Assembly: GCA_030668425.1 (NCBI GenBank)
Contig: DAOUTY010000051.1
Coordinates: 1 to 9,837, forward strand
Origin: Chloroflexota bacterium
GTDB lineage: Bacteria > Chloroflexota > Dehalococcoidia > SZUA-161
DNA length: 9,837 nucleotides
Direction of reading: 5' to 3'
This document shows, in pieces, positions 1-6,734 of this stretch (positions are counted from its first letter, which is position 1; each line of letters starts with the position of its first letter). A program made the translations under genes and the position numbers. The notes below the pieces were generated by a model. That model did not search any database, was not told the origin of the DNA, and worked only from the letters and a program-made list of their open reading frames with translations.

Positions 1-1684
1 CGGCAATGCTCTCCGCAATCTTGGGACCTATGCCAGGAACAGCTGTCAACTCCTCTTCAGATGCACGGGACAGCTTGTCCACGCTGTCAAAGTGTTTAGC
101 CAGGATTTCAGCAGTCTCCGCCCCCACGTGGCGAATCCCCAACGCAAAGATAACCATCGAGAGGGGCCTTTCCTTGCTCTCATCTATGGCATCCAATAAA
201 TTAGAGACGCTTCTCTCCGCCATCCTCTCCATCTCTGTGAGCCCATCCTTCTTCTCCCTCAGAGAATATATATCGCCAACATCCTTTATCAAGCCTGCTT
301 CGAGCAGTACGTCAGCCAACTTTTCACCAATGCCCTCGATATCCATAGCTCCCCGGGAAACAAAGTGCTTGACAAGCTCAGAAATCTGGGCAGGGCACGA
401 TGCACTGGTGCAGCGAGTCATGGCCTCGCCTTCAGGTTTTACAACCCCGGCACCGCATGCCGGGCAGCGCGGGGGCATGACGAAAAACCCCTCCTCGCCT
501 GTGCGCAGGCTGACCACAGGCGCTACTATCTCCGGTATGACCTCACCCGCCCTCTGCACGATGACTGTGTCACCGATGCGAATGTCCTTGCGCCTGATAT
601 CGTCCTCATTGTGCAGTGCTGCTCTCTTCAAGGTCACTCCACCTACCGATACCGGCTCCAGGATAGCATAGGGATTGAGCGTACCAGTGCGCCCCACACT
701 GATTCCAATGTCCAGTAGGCGGGTTGTCGCCTGAGTAGCAGGAAACTTGTAGGCCACTGCCCAGCGAGGTTCACGCCCCACCACCCCCAACCGTTCCTGA
801 AGATCGAACCGATTGACCTTCACCACAACCCCGTCCGCCTCATGCGGCAGATGCTCCCGCTCCTCAACCCAGTGCTGATAAAAGCTCTCCACCTGGTTAA
901 TATCGCCGAATAGCGAGTTGGTGGGATTAACCTTAAAACCCAGGGACTTCAGGTACTCTAAGGTCTCCCAATGGGTTGGGGGTACCTCCCCCTCTACCCA
1001 ACCCAAACCGTAGATATAGATATCCAGCGGGCGAGTGGCAGTGATACGAGGGTTTAGCTGACGCACCGAGCCAGCAGCGGCATTCCTGGGATTGGCGAAC
1101 AACGGCTGACCCGCTTTGCTCCTCTCTTCGTTTAGCCTCTTGAATCCCTTTTTCGGGAAGTAGACCTCCCCCCTGACCTCAAACCTCCGTGGTGCATCCC
1201 TGGGAACAGCTAAAGGTATGCTCCTGATGGTCCTCAGATTTTGAGTGATGTTCTCACCCCTAAACCCATCGCCGCGGGTAGCTCCAGTGACAAGCCCGCC
1301 CTCCTCGTAGGTCAACGCGACAGCAAGTCCATCCATTTTCAGCTCAGCGACAAGATCAAACTGCTCCTCTCCCAGAAGGCCAGATATCCGCTTGTGCCAG
1401 GCAAACAATTCTTCGCTGGAGAATACGTTACCTAGACTCAGCATCGGCTCCCGGTGTTCCACAACGCCAAAGGCCTCAACCGGGGCTGCTCCCACCCGCT
1501 GCGTGGGAGAATCCGGGGTGATAAGCTGGGGGAATTTTCCCTCAAGTTGCCTCAACTCCCCCATAAGCTCATCATATTCATGGTCGCTTATCTCGGGGCT
1601 GTCGAGCACGTAGTAGCGATAGTTGTGGTAGTTTATCAACTCACGAAGCTTCTCGATCCGCTCCCTGGCTTCATTCGCATCCAC
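1..1684 (-). CDS. ligA: NAD-dependent DNA ligase LigA, 3' end outside the window
   Basis: The enzyme seals nicks in DNA during replication and repair, using NAD+ to adenylate its active-site lysine. About 561 codons are visible without interruption, against about 670 residues for the family, so the end of the helix-hairpin-helix region and the BRCT domain lie beyond base 1. Visible features in order are the NAD-binding Ia region (YYVLDSPEISDHEYDEL, about residues 17-33), the catalytic KMDG motif with Lys116, PRNAAAGS, ADGVVVKVN, YKFPA, a four-cysteine zinc finger (Cys407, 410, 425, 430) and a helix-hairpin-helix segment ending in VPGIGPKIAESIA at the window edge. The start is taken as GTG at 1684, with a GGGGTGA ribosome-binding-like stretch just upstream; an in-frame GTG at 1693 is the alternative. 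It is transcribed divergently from pyrG. Identification is firm; only the exact start is uncertain. Confidence 0.96.
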   Translation of the reverse strand, partial: MDANEARERIEKLRELINYHNYRYYVLDSPEISDHEYDELMGELRQLEGKFPQLITPDSPTQRVGAAPVEAFGVVEHREPMLSLGNVFSSEELFAWHKRISGLLGEEQFDLVAELKMDGLAVALTYEEGGLVTGATRGDGFRGENITQNLRTIRSIPLAVPRDAPRRFEVRGEVYFPKKGFKRLNEERSKAGQPLFANPRNAAAGSVRQLNPRITATRPLDIYIYGLGWVEGEVPPTHWETLEYLKSLGFKVNPTNSLFGDINQVESFYQHWVEEREHLPHEADGVVVKVNRFDLQERLGVVGREPRWAVAYKFPATQATTRLLDIGISVGRTGTLNPYAILEPVSVGGVTLKRAALHNEDDIRRKDIRIGDTVIVQRAGEVIPEIVAPVVSLRTGEEGFFVMPPRCPACGAGVVKPEGEAMTRCTSASCPAQISELVKHFVSRGAMDIEGIGEKLADVLLEAGLIKDVGDIYSLREKKDGLTEMERMAERSVSNLLDAIDESKERPLSMVIFALGIRHVGAETAEILAKHFDSVDKLSRASEEELTAVPGIGPKIAESIA

Positions 1685-1704
1685 AGATCTCACCCCAAAG
1701 CGCC

Positions 1705-1715
1705 TTTGTCACAAA
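1705..1715. repeat. Small palindrome TTTGTCACAAA in the ligA leader
   Basis: An 11-base palindrome with 5-base arms and a single central base lies about 20 bases upstream of the ligA start. It overlaps a second small inverted repeat, CAAAG-CGC-CTTTG at 1696-1708. Either could form a small hairpin in the ligA leader or act as a protein-binding half-site. No known operator is matched confidently. Confidence 0.3.
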
Positions 1716-1746
1716 CCTGGATTAGAGCACAATCTTTGTGTTTTGC

Positions 1747-1773
1747 AGTATACCACAGCCAAAGCTGCGGCAA
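1747..1773 (-). promoter_or_regulatory. Possible ligA promoter
   Basis: Read on the minus strand, there is a good -10 hexamer TATACT (1752-1747) and a weak -35 TTGCCG (1773-1768) with a short 15-base spacer. TTTGCC with a 16-base spacer is an alternative. A start near 1740 would give ligA a leader of about 55 bases. The -10 is convincing by eye and the -35 is not. Confidence 0.3.
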
Positions 1774-1795
1774 AAGCTGCGTTGAGAAAGCTTTG
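1760..1795. repeat. Repeat cluster AAAGCTGCG / AGCTTTG over the pyrG -35 region
   Basis: AAAGCTGCG occurs twice in direct orientation, at 1761-1769 and 1773-1781, 12 bases apart. The arm CAAAGCT (1760-1766) also has a perfect inverted partner AGCTTTG (1789-1795). The inverted arm runs into the TTGACA -35 element of the predicted pyrG promoter. This could be an operator in the ligA-pyrG divergent region, but the repeat is short enough to be chance. Confidence 0.35.
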
Positions 1796-1821
1796 ACAAA
1801 AACATGATTTTATGCTATTTA
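1793..1821 (+). promoter_or_regulatory. Probable pyrG promoter
   Basis: A perfect -35 TTGACA (1793-1798) is followed, after 17 bases, by TATTTA (1816-1821). That is a poor -10 hexamer, but it is preceded by the extended -10 element TGC at 1813-1815. Transcription would start near 1828, leaving a leader of only about 11 bases. The pyrG ribosome-binding stretch AAGGATGG (1821-1828) overlaps the end of the -10. Confidence 0.5.
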
Positions 1822-1838
1822 AGGATGGTAAATCATTT

Positions 1839-3485
1839 ATGGCGAAATACATCTTTGTCACCGGCGGTGTGGTTAGCTCAGTGGGAAAGGGTATCGTCGC
1901 CGCTTCCGTCGGCAGGCTGCTCAAGAGCTACCAGATAAGCGTCACAGCACAGAAACTAGATCCTTACCTCAACGTCGACCCGGGCACCATGTCTCCATTC
2001 CAACATGGGGAAGTCTTCGTCACTGGAGATGGCGCTGAAACCGATCTGGACCTCGGGCATTACGAGCGATTCATGGACACCAATCTAACCGGTGCTTCCA
2101 GCGTTACCACAGGTCAGATATACAGCGCAGTTATCGCCAAAGAGCGGCGGGGGGATTTCCTGGGCGGTACCATCCAAGTAGTGCCCCATGTTACCACCGA
2201 GATAAAGAAACGCATCCGCGAAGTAGCCGAGCTGAGCCAAGCTGAGGTGGTCATCGTGGAAGTTGGAGGCACGGTGGGCGATATCGAGGGGCAACCCTTC
2301 CTGGAAGCTATCCGCCAGATGCGAAACGACGTGGGACGAGATAATGTTCTGTATATCCATGTCACCCTTCTTCCTTTAATTACATCCACCGGTGAACTTA
2401 AGACCAAGCCTACTCAGCACAGCGTCAAAGAACTGCGCAGCATAGGTATTCAACCCGACATCATTGCCTGTCGCAGCGACCATCCTGTTACTGATGAGAT
2501 CAAGGACAAAATTGCCTTGTTCTGTGACGTGGAGCGACGCGCTGTCGTTCCCCTCCCCACCATGCCTTCAATATACGAGGTTCCCCTCGTTCTGAACGAG
2601 GCCGGGGCAGGGGAAATCATTATCGACAGGCTCCAGTTGCCGACCGCCAAGCAGGACCTTAGCGAATGGGTCGAGTTGGTGGAAAGAATGAAAAAGCCCA
2701 AAGAACCGATGTCCATTGCTCTTGTAGGTAAATATGTGAGGTTACAAGATGCCTACCTGTCCGTAAAAGAAGCATTACGTCACGCTGCACTCTACCACGA
2801 CCGCGACGTAGAAATCGTCTGGATAGAGTCAGAAGAACTGGAAGAGAACGGCGGCGAAGCCCTGCTGCGCACAGCAAACGGGATTGTAGTACCCGGGGGA
2901 TTCGGCTATCGGGGCATCGAGGGAAAAGTGAGAGCAGCCCAATATGCGCGTGAGAATGGTGTGCCTTATCTCGGCCTATGCCTGGGCATGCATATAATGG
3001 TCATCGAATTTGCGCGTTACGTATTGAAGTCAAACAAACCCAATTCCAAAGAATTCGATGACCAAACACCTTACCCCGTCATCGACCTGCTACCCGAGCA
3101 GGAAGGGCTCACGGAAAAGGGTGGGACCATGCGCCTAGGGCTCTATCCCTGTCAGTTGGTACCGGATACGCATGCGGCTGCCGCCTATAACGCCACCATG
3201 GTGCAAGAACGCCATCGCCATCGCTTCGAATTCAATAATGATTTCAGAGAGGTTTTAACCAAGGCAGGGCTTATTCCCAGTGGGCTTTCACCAGATGGCA
3301 AACTAGTAGAGATAAGCGAACTTGCCAACCACCCCTGGATGCTAGGGACACAGTTTCACCCTGAATTCGCCTCCCGTCCCAACCGACCCCACCCCCTCTT
3401 TTGCGACTTCATCGGGGCGGCCAAGAAAACACTGAGAGTAGGCGATCAGCAACCTCTGCCCCTGGAACCGAATGCGAATAACTAG
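1839..3485 (+). CDS. pyrG: CTP synthase
   Basis: The enzyme converts UTP to CTP using ATP and ammonia released from glutamine, the last step of pyrimidine nucleotide synthesis in the cytoplasm. The protein is 548 residues, close to the 545 of the E. coli enzyme. The N-terminal synthetase domain opens with KYIFVTGGVVSSVGKG (P-loop, Lys17) and includes LNVDPGTMSPFQHGEVFVT. The C-terminal class I glutamine amidotransferase domain carries the nucleophile Cys381 in GLCLGMH and the other two triad residues His507 and Glu509 in GTQFHPEF. An in-frame ATG at 1812 would add nine residues absent from the family, and AAGGATGG at 1821-1828 fits the ATG at 1839, so that start is chosen. It is the first gene of the plus-strand run. 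The leader is too short for the attenuator known on pyrG of Gram-positive bacteria. Confidence 0.98.
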   Translation: MAKYIFVTGGVVSSVGKGIVAASVGRLLKSYQISVTAQKLDPYLNVDPGTMSPFQHGEVFVTGDGAETDLDLGHYERFMDTNLTGASSVTTGQIYSAVIAKERRGDFLGGTIQVVPHVTTEIKKRIREVAELSQAEVVIVEVGGTVGDIEGQPFLEAIRQMRNDVGRDNVLYIHVTLLPLITSTGELKTKPTQHSVKELRSIGIQPDIIACRSDHPVTDEIKDKIALFCDVERRAVVPLPTMPSIYEVPLVLNEAGAGEIIIDRLQLPTAKQDLSEWVELVERMKKPKEPMSIALVGKYVRLQDAYLSVKEALRHAALYHDRDVEIVWIESEELEENGGEALLRTANGIVVPGGFGYRGIEGKVRAAQYARENGVPYLGLCLGMHIMVIEFARYVLKSNKPNSKEFDDQTPYPVIDLLPEQEGLTEKGGTMRLGLYPCQLVPDTHAAAAYNATMVQERHRHRFEFNNDFREVLTKAGLIPSGLSPDGKLVEISELANHPWMLGTQFHPEFASRPNRPHPLFCDFIGAAKKTLRVGDQQPLPLEPNANN

Positions 3486-3496
3486 CTATCCTAGCT
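3484..3496. repeat. Small inverted repeat at the end of pyrG
   Basis: AGCTA-TCC-TAGCT is a perfect five-base-arm inverted repeat that begins inside the pyrG stop codon. The stem is short and has no run of T after it, so it is at best a weak pause or 3'-end hairpin and not a convincing intrinsic terminator. Confidence 0.2.
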
Positions 3497-3501
3497 TCCT
3501 A

Positions 3502-3530
3502 TAGACAAAATCATCGACATGTGATATATT
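3502..3530 (+). promoter_or_regulatory. Probable transaldolase promoter
   Basis: TAGACA (3502-3507, five of six consensus bases) and TATATT (3525-3530, five of six) are separated by exactly 17 bases. The start codon is only 12 bases past the -10, so transcription from here would begin about five or six bases before the ATG. The message would be nearly leaderless, which agrees with the absence of a ribosome-binding sequence. Confidence 0.55.
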
Positions 3531-3542
3531 TGAGAAAATCGA

Positions 3543-4193
3543 ATGCGTATCTTCCTGGATACAGCCAACATCGATGAGATCCGCCAAGCAGCCCGATTAG
3601 GTGTGATCAGTGGCATTACCACCAACCCCTCCCTAGTAGCCAAAGAGAAACGGGCGGATATGAAAGCGGTTATCCAGGAAATCTCCACGATAGTTGACGG
3701 TCCAATAAGCGCCGAAGTACTCAGCCTGGAACCAAAGGCAATGATCGAGGAGGCAAGAGAGGTCTCCTTATGGTCTCCCAATGTAGTAGTCAAGATTCCA
3801 ATGTCAGCAAGCGGGCTGGAAACCATATCCATCCTCTCCAAAGAGGGGATAAAGACCAACCTAACGCTTTGCTTTTCCCTGAATCAGGCACTACTAGGCG
3901 CAATCGTGGGGGCGACTTACGTCAGTCCTTTTGTAGGTAGACTCGATGATATCAGTCATGACGGAATGCAGCTAGTCGGCGAGATCGTGAAGGTGTTTGA
4001 TCGCTATAAGTTGCCTACTTATGTGTGTGCTGCCAGCATCCGCCACCCGTTGCACGTTATAGAGGCTGCCAAAGCGGGCGCACATGTCGCAACCATACCA
4101 TATAGCGTGCTTATGCAAATGATCAAACACCCGCTCACTGATATCGGGATATCCCGCTTCACCGAGGATTGGCAAAGCATCCAGAAGTCATAA
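3543..4193 (+). CDS. tal: Transaldolase, short TalC/MipB type
   Basis: This cytoplasmic enzyme moves a dihydroxyacetone unit between sugar phosphates in the non-oxidative pentose phosphate pathway. At 216 residues it has the length of the small transaldolase / fructose-6-phosphate aldolase subfamily. It opens with FLDTANIDEI and GITTNPSLVAKE, has the Schiff-base lysine Lys84 in VVVKIPMSASG, and ends with the AASIRHP and DIGISRFTEDW blocks. Two positions separate transaldolases from fructose-6-phosphate aldolase: the E. coli aldolase has Gln59 and Tyr131, whereas here they are Glu58 (AEV) and Phe130 (SPFVGR), so transaldolase is preferred. The ATG at 3543 lacks a Shine-Dalgarno sequence and lies close behind a good promoter. 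pyrG lies 57 bases upstream and rho 75 bases downstream. The split transketolase at the right edge belongs to the same pathway. Confidence 0.94.
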   Translation: MRIFLDTANIDEIRQAARLGVISGITTNPSLVAKEKRADMKAVIQEISTIVDGPISAEVLSLEPKAMIEEAREVSLWSPNVVVKIPMSASGLETISILSKEGIKTNLTLCFSLNQALLGAIVGATYVSPFVGRLDDISHDGMQLVGEIVKVFDRYKLPTYVCAASIRHPLHVIEAAKAGAHVATIPYSVLMQMIKHPLTDIGISRFTEDWQSIQKS

Positions 4194-4207
4194 GGCCACA
4201 GTCCACG

Positions 4208-4228
4208 AACTGTAACACCTTTGCAGTT
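4208..4228 (+). terminator. Weak hairpin between the transaldolase gene and rho
   Basis: AACTGTAA (4208-4215) can pair with TTGCAGTT (4221-4228) across a five-base loop CACCT, giving eight pairs including one G-U. Only two more T follow before CC, so the U-tract is poor and the stem is AT-rich. It may be a weak terminator of the transaldolase message or a control hairpin before rho; it overlaps the candidate rho -35. Confidence 0.3.
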
Positions 4229-4249
4229 TTCCTAAACATACTGTGCAAT
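4221..4249 (+). promoter_or_regulatory. Possible rho promoter
   Basis: TTGCAG (4221-4226, three of six consensus bases) and TGCAAT (4244-4249, four of six) are 17 bases apart. A start near 4256 would leave a leader of about 13 bases containing the GGAG ribosome-binding site at 4258-4261. This is the weakest of the promoter candidates in the plus-strand run, and rho may instead be read from the transaldolase promoter. Confidence 0.3.
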
Positions 4250-4268
4250 CTAGTCATGGAGTAGAGCT

Positions 4269-5531
4269 ATGAATATCACCGAACTCGATAACAAAACCAG
4301 AGAGGAACTTCTAGCCCACGCCAAGGAAATCGGGATTACAGGCGTTAGCGCTATGAAGAAGGAAGACCTCGTTCTGCGGTTGCTTCAGGCAAACGCTGAG
4401 CAACAGGGCTACTCATTTAGGGGCGGTATCCTGGAGATCATAAATGAGGGCTATGGATTCTTGCGCCAAACTAGCCTTCGCCCCGATTCCAATGATGTCT
4501 ATGTCTCTCAGTCACAGATACGCCGCTTCTCCTTGCGCACTGGAGATGTAGTGAACGGGCAAGTGAGACTGCCCAAGAACGGCGAGAAGTATCACAGTCT
4601 ACTCCGCGTAGAGACAGTCAACAACTTCGATCCAGAGGCATTTAGAAGCCGACCCATTTTCGACCGGCAAACGCCAATTTTCCCTGATAAGTTGATCAAC
4701 CTGGAGACTACCGCTAAGAATCTGTCCACCCGATTGATTAATCTAGTATCTCCCATCGGCCGTGGCCAGCGAGGTTTGATTGTCTCCCCACCCAAAGCCG
4801 GAAAAACTATGCTACTGAAGCACATCGCCAAGGGCATCACCACCAATTACGACGATATCCACCTCATGATCTGTCTCATTGGAGAGCGCCCCGAAGAAGT
4901 AACCGATTGGAGAAAGACAATTGAGGCTGAGGTAATTGCCTCCACCTTTGACGAGCCAGTCGACGAGCATACCAGAGTGGCTGAGATAGCGCTTGAACGT
5001 GCCAAGAGGCTGGTAGAATCGGGGTCCGACGTGGTAATTCTACTCGATAGCATCACCAGACTCACTCGCGCCTATAATCTGGAGATCCCCTCGAGCGGAC
5101 GCACTCTCTCAGGAGGTATTGACCCAGCTGCCCTATATCCGCCAAAGAGATTCTTCGGCTCGGCCAGAAACATAGAAGAGGGTGGAAGCTTAACTATTAT
5201 AGCCGCCTGCCTGATCGACACCGGAAGCAGGATGGATGAGGTTATCTACGAGGAGTTCAAAGGGACTGGAAATATGGAGGTCCATCTTGATCGCAAACTC
5301 TCCGAGCGCAGGATTTTCCCTGCCATAGACATCCAGCGCAGCGGTACCAGGCATGAGGAACTGCTCCTCGACGAGAATACTCTGAGGCAGGTATGGTTAT
5401 TACGGAGAATGTCTAGCCTGGTCAACGCTAACTCAATGAGTACCACTGAGGTTACGGAGAAGGTCTTAGAGAGATTAGCCAAAACCTCATCAAACGCCGA
5501 GTTCCTCGCTACGCTCCAAAAGGATCAATGA
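4269..5531 (+). CDS. rho: Transcription termination factor Rho
   Basis: Rho is a hexameric RNA-dependent ATPase that binds C-rich nascent RNA and releases it from RNA polymerase. The 420-residue length matches E. coli Rho (419). Visible in order are the Rho N-terminal helical domain (residues 1-45), the cold-shock-like primary RNA-binding domain with EGYGFLR (60-66), Walker A SPPKAGKT (173-180), ERPEEVTDWR (206-215), Walker B VVILLDSITR (255-264), the Q-loop region SGGIDPAALYPPKRFFGSARN (281-301, includes the arginine-rich stretch) and EEFKGTGNMEVHL (328-340), the R-loop region. No long insertion is present. GGAG at 4258-4261 lies seven bases before the ATG. In B. subtilis rho lies close downstream of a transaldolase gene and is followed by rpmE; here proB takes that place. 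The protein appears intact, which matters because strong intrinsic terminators are not seen in the window. Confidence 0.98.
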   Translation: MNITELDNKTREELLAHAKEIGITGVSAMKKEDLVLRLLQANAEQQGYSFRGGILEIINEGYGFLRQTSLRPDSNDVYVSQSQIRRFSLRTGDVVNGQVRLPKNGEKYHSLLRVETVNNFDPEAFRSRPIFDRQTPIFPDKLINLETTAKNLSTRLINLVSPIGRGQRGLIVSPPKAGKTMLLKHIAKGITTNYDDIHLMICLIGERPEEVTDWRKTIEAEVIASTFDEPVDEHTRVAEIALERAKRLVESGSDVVILLDSITRLTRAYNLEIPSSGRTLSGGIDPAALYPPKRFFGSARNIEEGGSLTIIAACLIDTGSRMDEVIYEEFKGTGNMEVHLDRKLSERRIFPAIDIQRSGTRHEELLLDENTLRQVWLLRRMSSLVNANSMSTTEVTEKVLERLAKTSSNAEFLATLQKDQ

Positions 5532-5559
5532 CATCCCTCTGGTAAATTAATCTCTATTG

Positions 5560-5588
5560 TTGTTCCTCCTTAACCTCGTTGCTATAAT
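5560..5588 (+). promoter_or_regulatory. Probable proBA promoter
   Basis: A perfect -10 TATAAT (5583-5588) is preceded after 17 bases by a weak -35 TTGTTC (5560-5565). The proB ATG is 15 bases past the -10, so the leader would be about nine bases. The element lies in the 72-base gap after rho and would start proB, proA and the small downstream gene as one unit. Confidence 0.5.
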
Positions 5589-5604
5589 TGAGAGTGAGTT
5601 CTCA
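5589..5604 (+). repeat. Inverted repeat at the proB start codon
   Basis: TGAGA (5589-5593) and TCTCA (5600-5604) are perfect inverted arms around GTGAGT, ending on the A of the proB start codon. The pair encloses the only purine-rich sequence that could serve as a ribosome-binding site. If transcription starts near 5595, the first arm would be missing from the RNA and the repeat could act only at the DNA level. Confidence 0.25.
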
Positions 5605-6716
5605 TGACTTATCATCGCGTTTTAGTCAAATTGGGCACCAATCTGCTTACCGGGGGAAGCGAGCGCCTTAATCTCGAGATAATGTCTTCCCTGGTCGGGC
5701 AGATGGCCAGGCTACACAAGCAGGGCCTGGAGGTGATCATTGTCTCGTCAGGGGCGATCGCTGCTGGTAGGCAACGCCTAGGGCCTATTAAGGAGCGCAA
5801 GGACATTCCTTTCAAACAAGTGCTGGCAGCGGTTGGGCAAAGCCGCCTTATGGATGCTTATGACCAGCTATTCAGCTGGCACGAGATCACCATAGCTCAG
5901 ACCCTGCTCACAAGAACGGATCTGTCCGAACGCCTTAGCTATCTCAATGCACGCAACACTCTATTGGCGCTTTTAGAACTTCGTGTTATTCCCATCGTCA
6001 ATGAGAACGACGTGGTCGCTGTCGACGAGATTCGAGAAACTAGATTCGGCGATAATGACAACCTGTCCGCCATGGTAGCTAGTCTGGCCGATGCTGACCT
6101 TCTGATGCTGCTTACCGATACTGATGGCCTTTATGACACTGACCCCAACGAAAACCCCAGCGCCAAGCTTATTAAACGAGTTGATAGAATCGACGCGTCC
6201 ATCGAAAGCCTGGCCGGTATAAGCAGCAGCATGAGAGGAACCGGCGGCATGGCGACTAAAATCGAGGCAGCTAAGCTGGCCACATCCTCCGGGGTGGCCG
6301 TGGTCATCGCCAATGGACAAGAGCCGGAAGTCATCACCAGGTTAGTTGATGGTGAATCTATTGGCACCTATTTCCAGCCGATTACATCCAAGCTCGAAAG
6401 TCGCAAGCGGTGGCTTCTGAGCCAGATAACCAAAGGCAAGATTGTTGTCGATTCCGGCGCGGCAATGGCGCTCCAGAAGCAAAACAGGAGCCTGCTGGCC
6501 GCAGGAATCACCGAAACCGACGGCAAATTTGAGCGAGGGGATATAGTAAACATCTTCGACGATGAAAACGAGAGTGAAATTGCTTGCGGCATCTCAAACT
6601 ACAGCTCAGACGACATTGCCATTATCAAAGGGGCTCACTCCGACAAGATTATGGAGCTACTAGGCTACGAGTACGGAACCGAGGTAGTGCACCGCGATAA
6701 CTTAGTTCTGCTTTAA
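5604..6716 (+). CDS. proB: Glutamate 5-kinase with PUA domain
   Basis: The enzyme phosphorylates glutamate to gamma-glutamyl phosphate, the first and usually proline-inhibited step of proline synthesis. The protein is 370 residues, near the 367 of E. coli ProB. The amino-acid kinase domain (about 1-260) shows VKLGTNLLTGGS with Lys10, IVSSGAIAAGRQRLG (46-60), INEND-like VNENDVV (132-138), FGDNDNLSA (148-156), LLTDTDGLYDTDP and GTGGMATKIEAA with Lys219. A C-terminal PUA domain (about 275-370) contains DSGAAMAL and ends in GYEYGTEVVHRDNLVLL, as in E. coli. The ribosome-binding sequence is weak (GTGAG at 5594-5598), and a promoter lies immediately upstream. proA starts 18 bases after the stop. 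Gamma-glutamyl phosphate is labile and is passed on to ProA, which fits the paired arrangement. proC, for the last step, is not in the window. Confidence 0.97.
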   Translation: MTYHRVLVKLGTNLLTGGSERLNLEIMSSLVGQMARLHKQGLEVIIVSSGAIAAGRQRLGPIKERKDIPFKQVLAAVGQSRLMDAYDQLFSWHEITIAQTLLTRTDLSERLSYLNARNTLLALLELRVIPIVNENDVVAVDEIRETRFGDNDNLSAMVASLADADLLMLLTDTDGLYDTDPNENPSAKLIKRVDRIDASIESLAGISSSMRGTGGMATKIEAAKLATSSGVAVVIANGQEPEVITRLVDGESIGTYFQPITSKLESRKRWLLSQITKGKIVVDSGAAMALQKQNRSLLAAGITETDGKFERGDIVNIFDDENESEIACGISNYSSDDIAIIKGAHSDKIMELLGYEYGTEVVHRDNLVLL

Positions 6717-6734
6717 TACGGGAGGGGGCGAGAA

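Noticed and set aside
6..1807. Several plus-strand ORFs of 64-221 codons
   Set aside because: They lie antisense to ligA, whose minus-strand frame is continuous and carries all family motifs. Their translations are low-complexity, rich in Ser, Pro and Ala, and match nothing I recognise.
1812..1838. Upstream ATG for pyrG
   Set aside because: It would add nine residues not found in CTP synthases, and the ribosome-binding sequence lies downstream of it.
1709..1924. A 71-codon minus-strand ORF across the ligA-pyrG gap
   Set aside because: It covers both candidate promoters and the first codons of pyrG and has no recognisable protein features.
5532..5582. Pyrimidine-rich stretch after rho as a Rho-binding site
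   Set aside because: It is somewhat C- and T-rich, but too short and too AT-rich to call a rut site from sequence alone.
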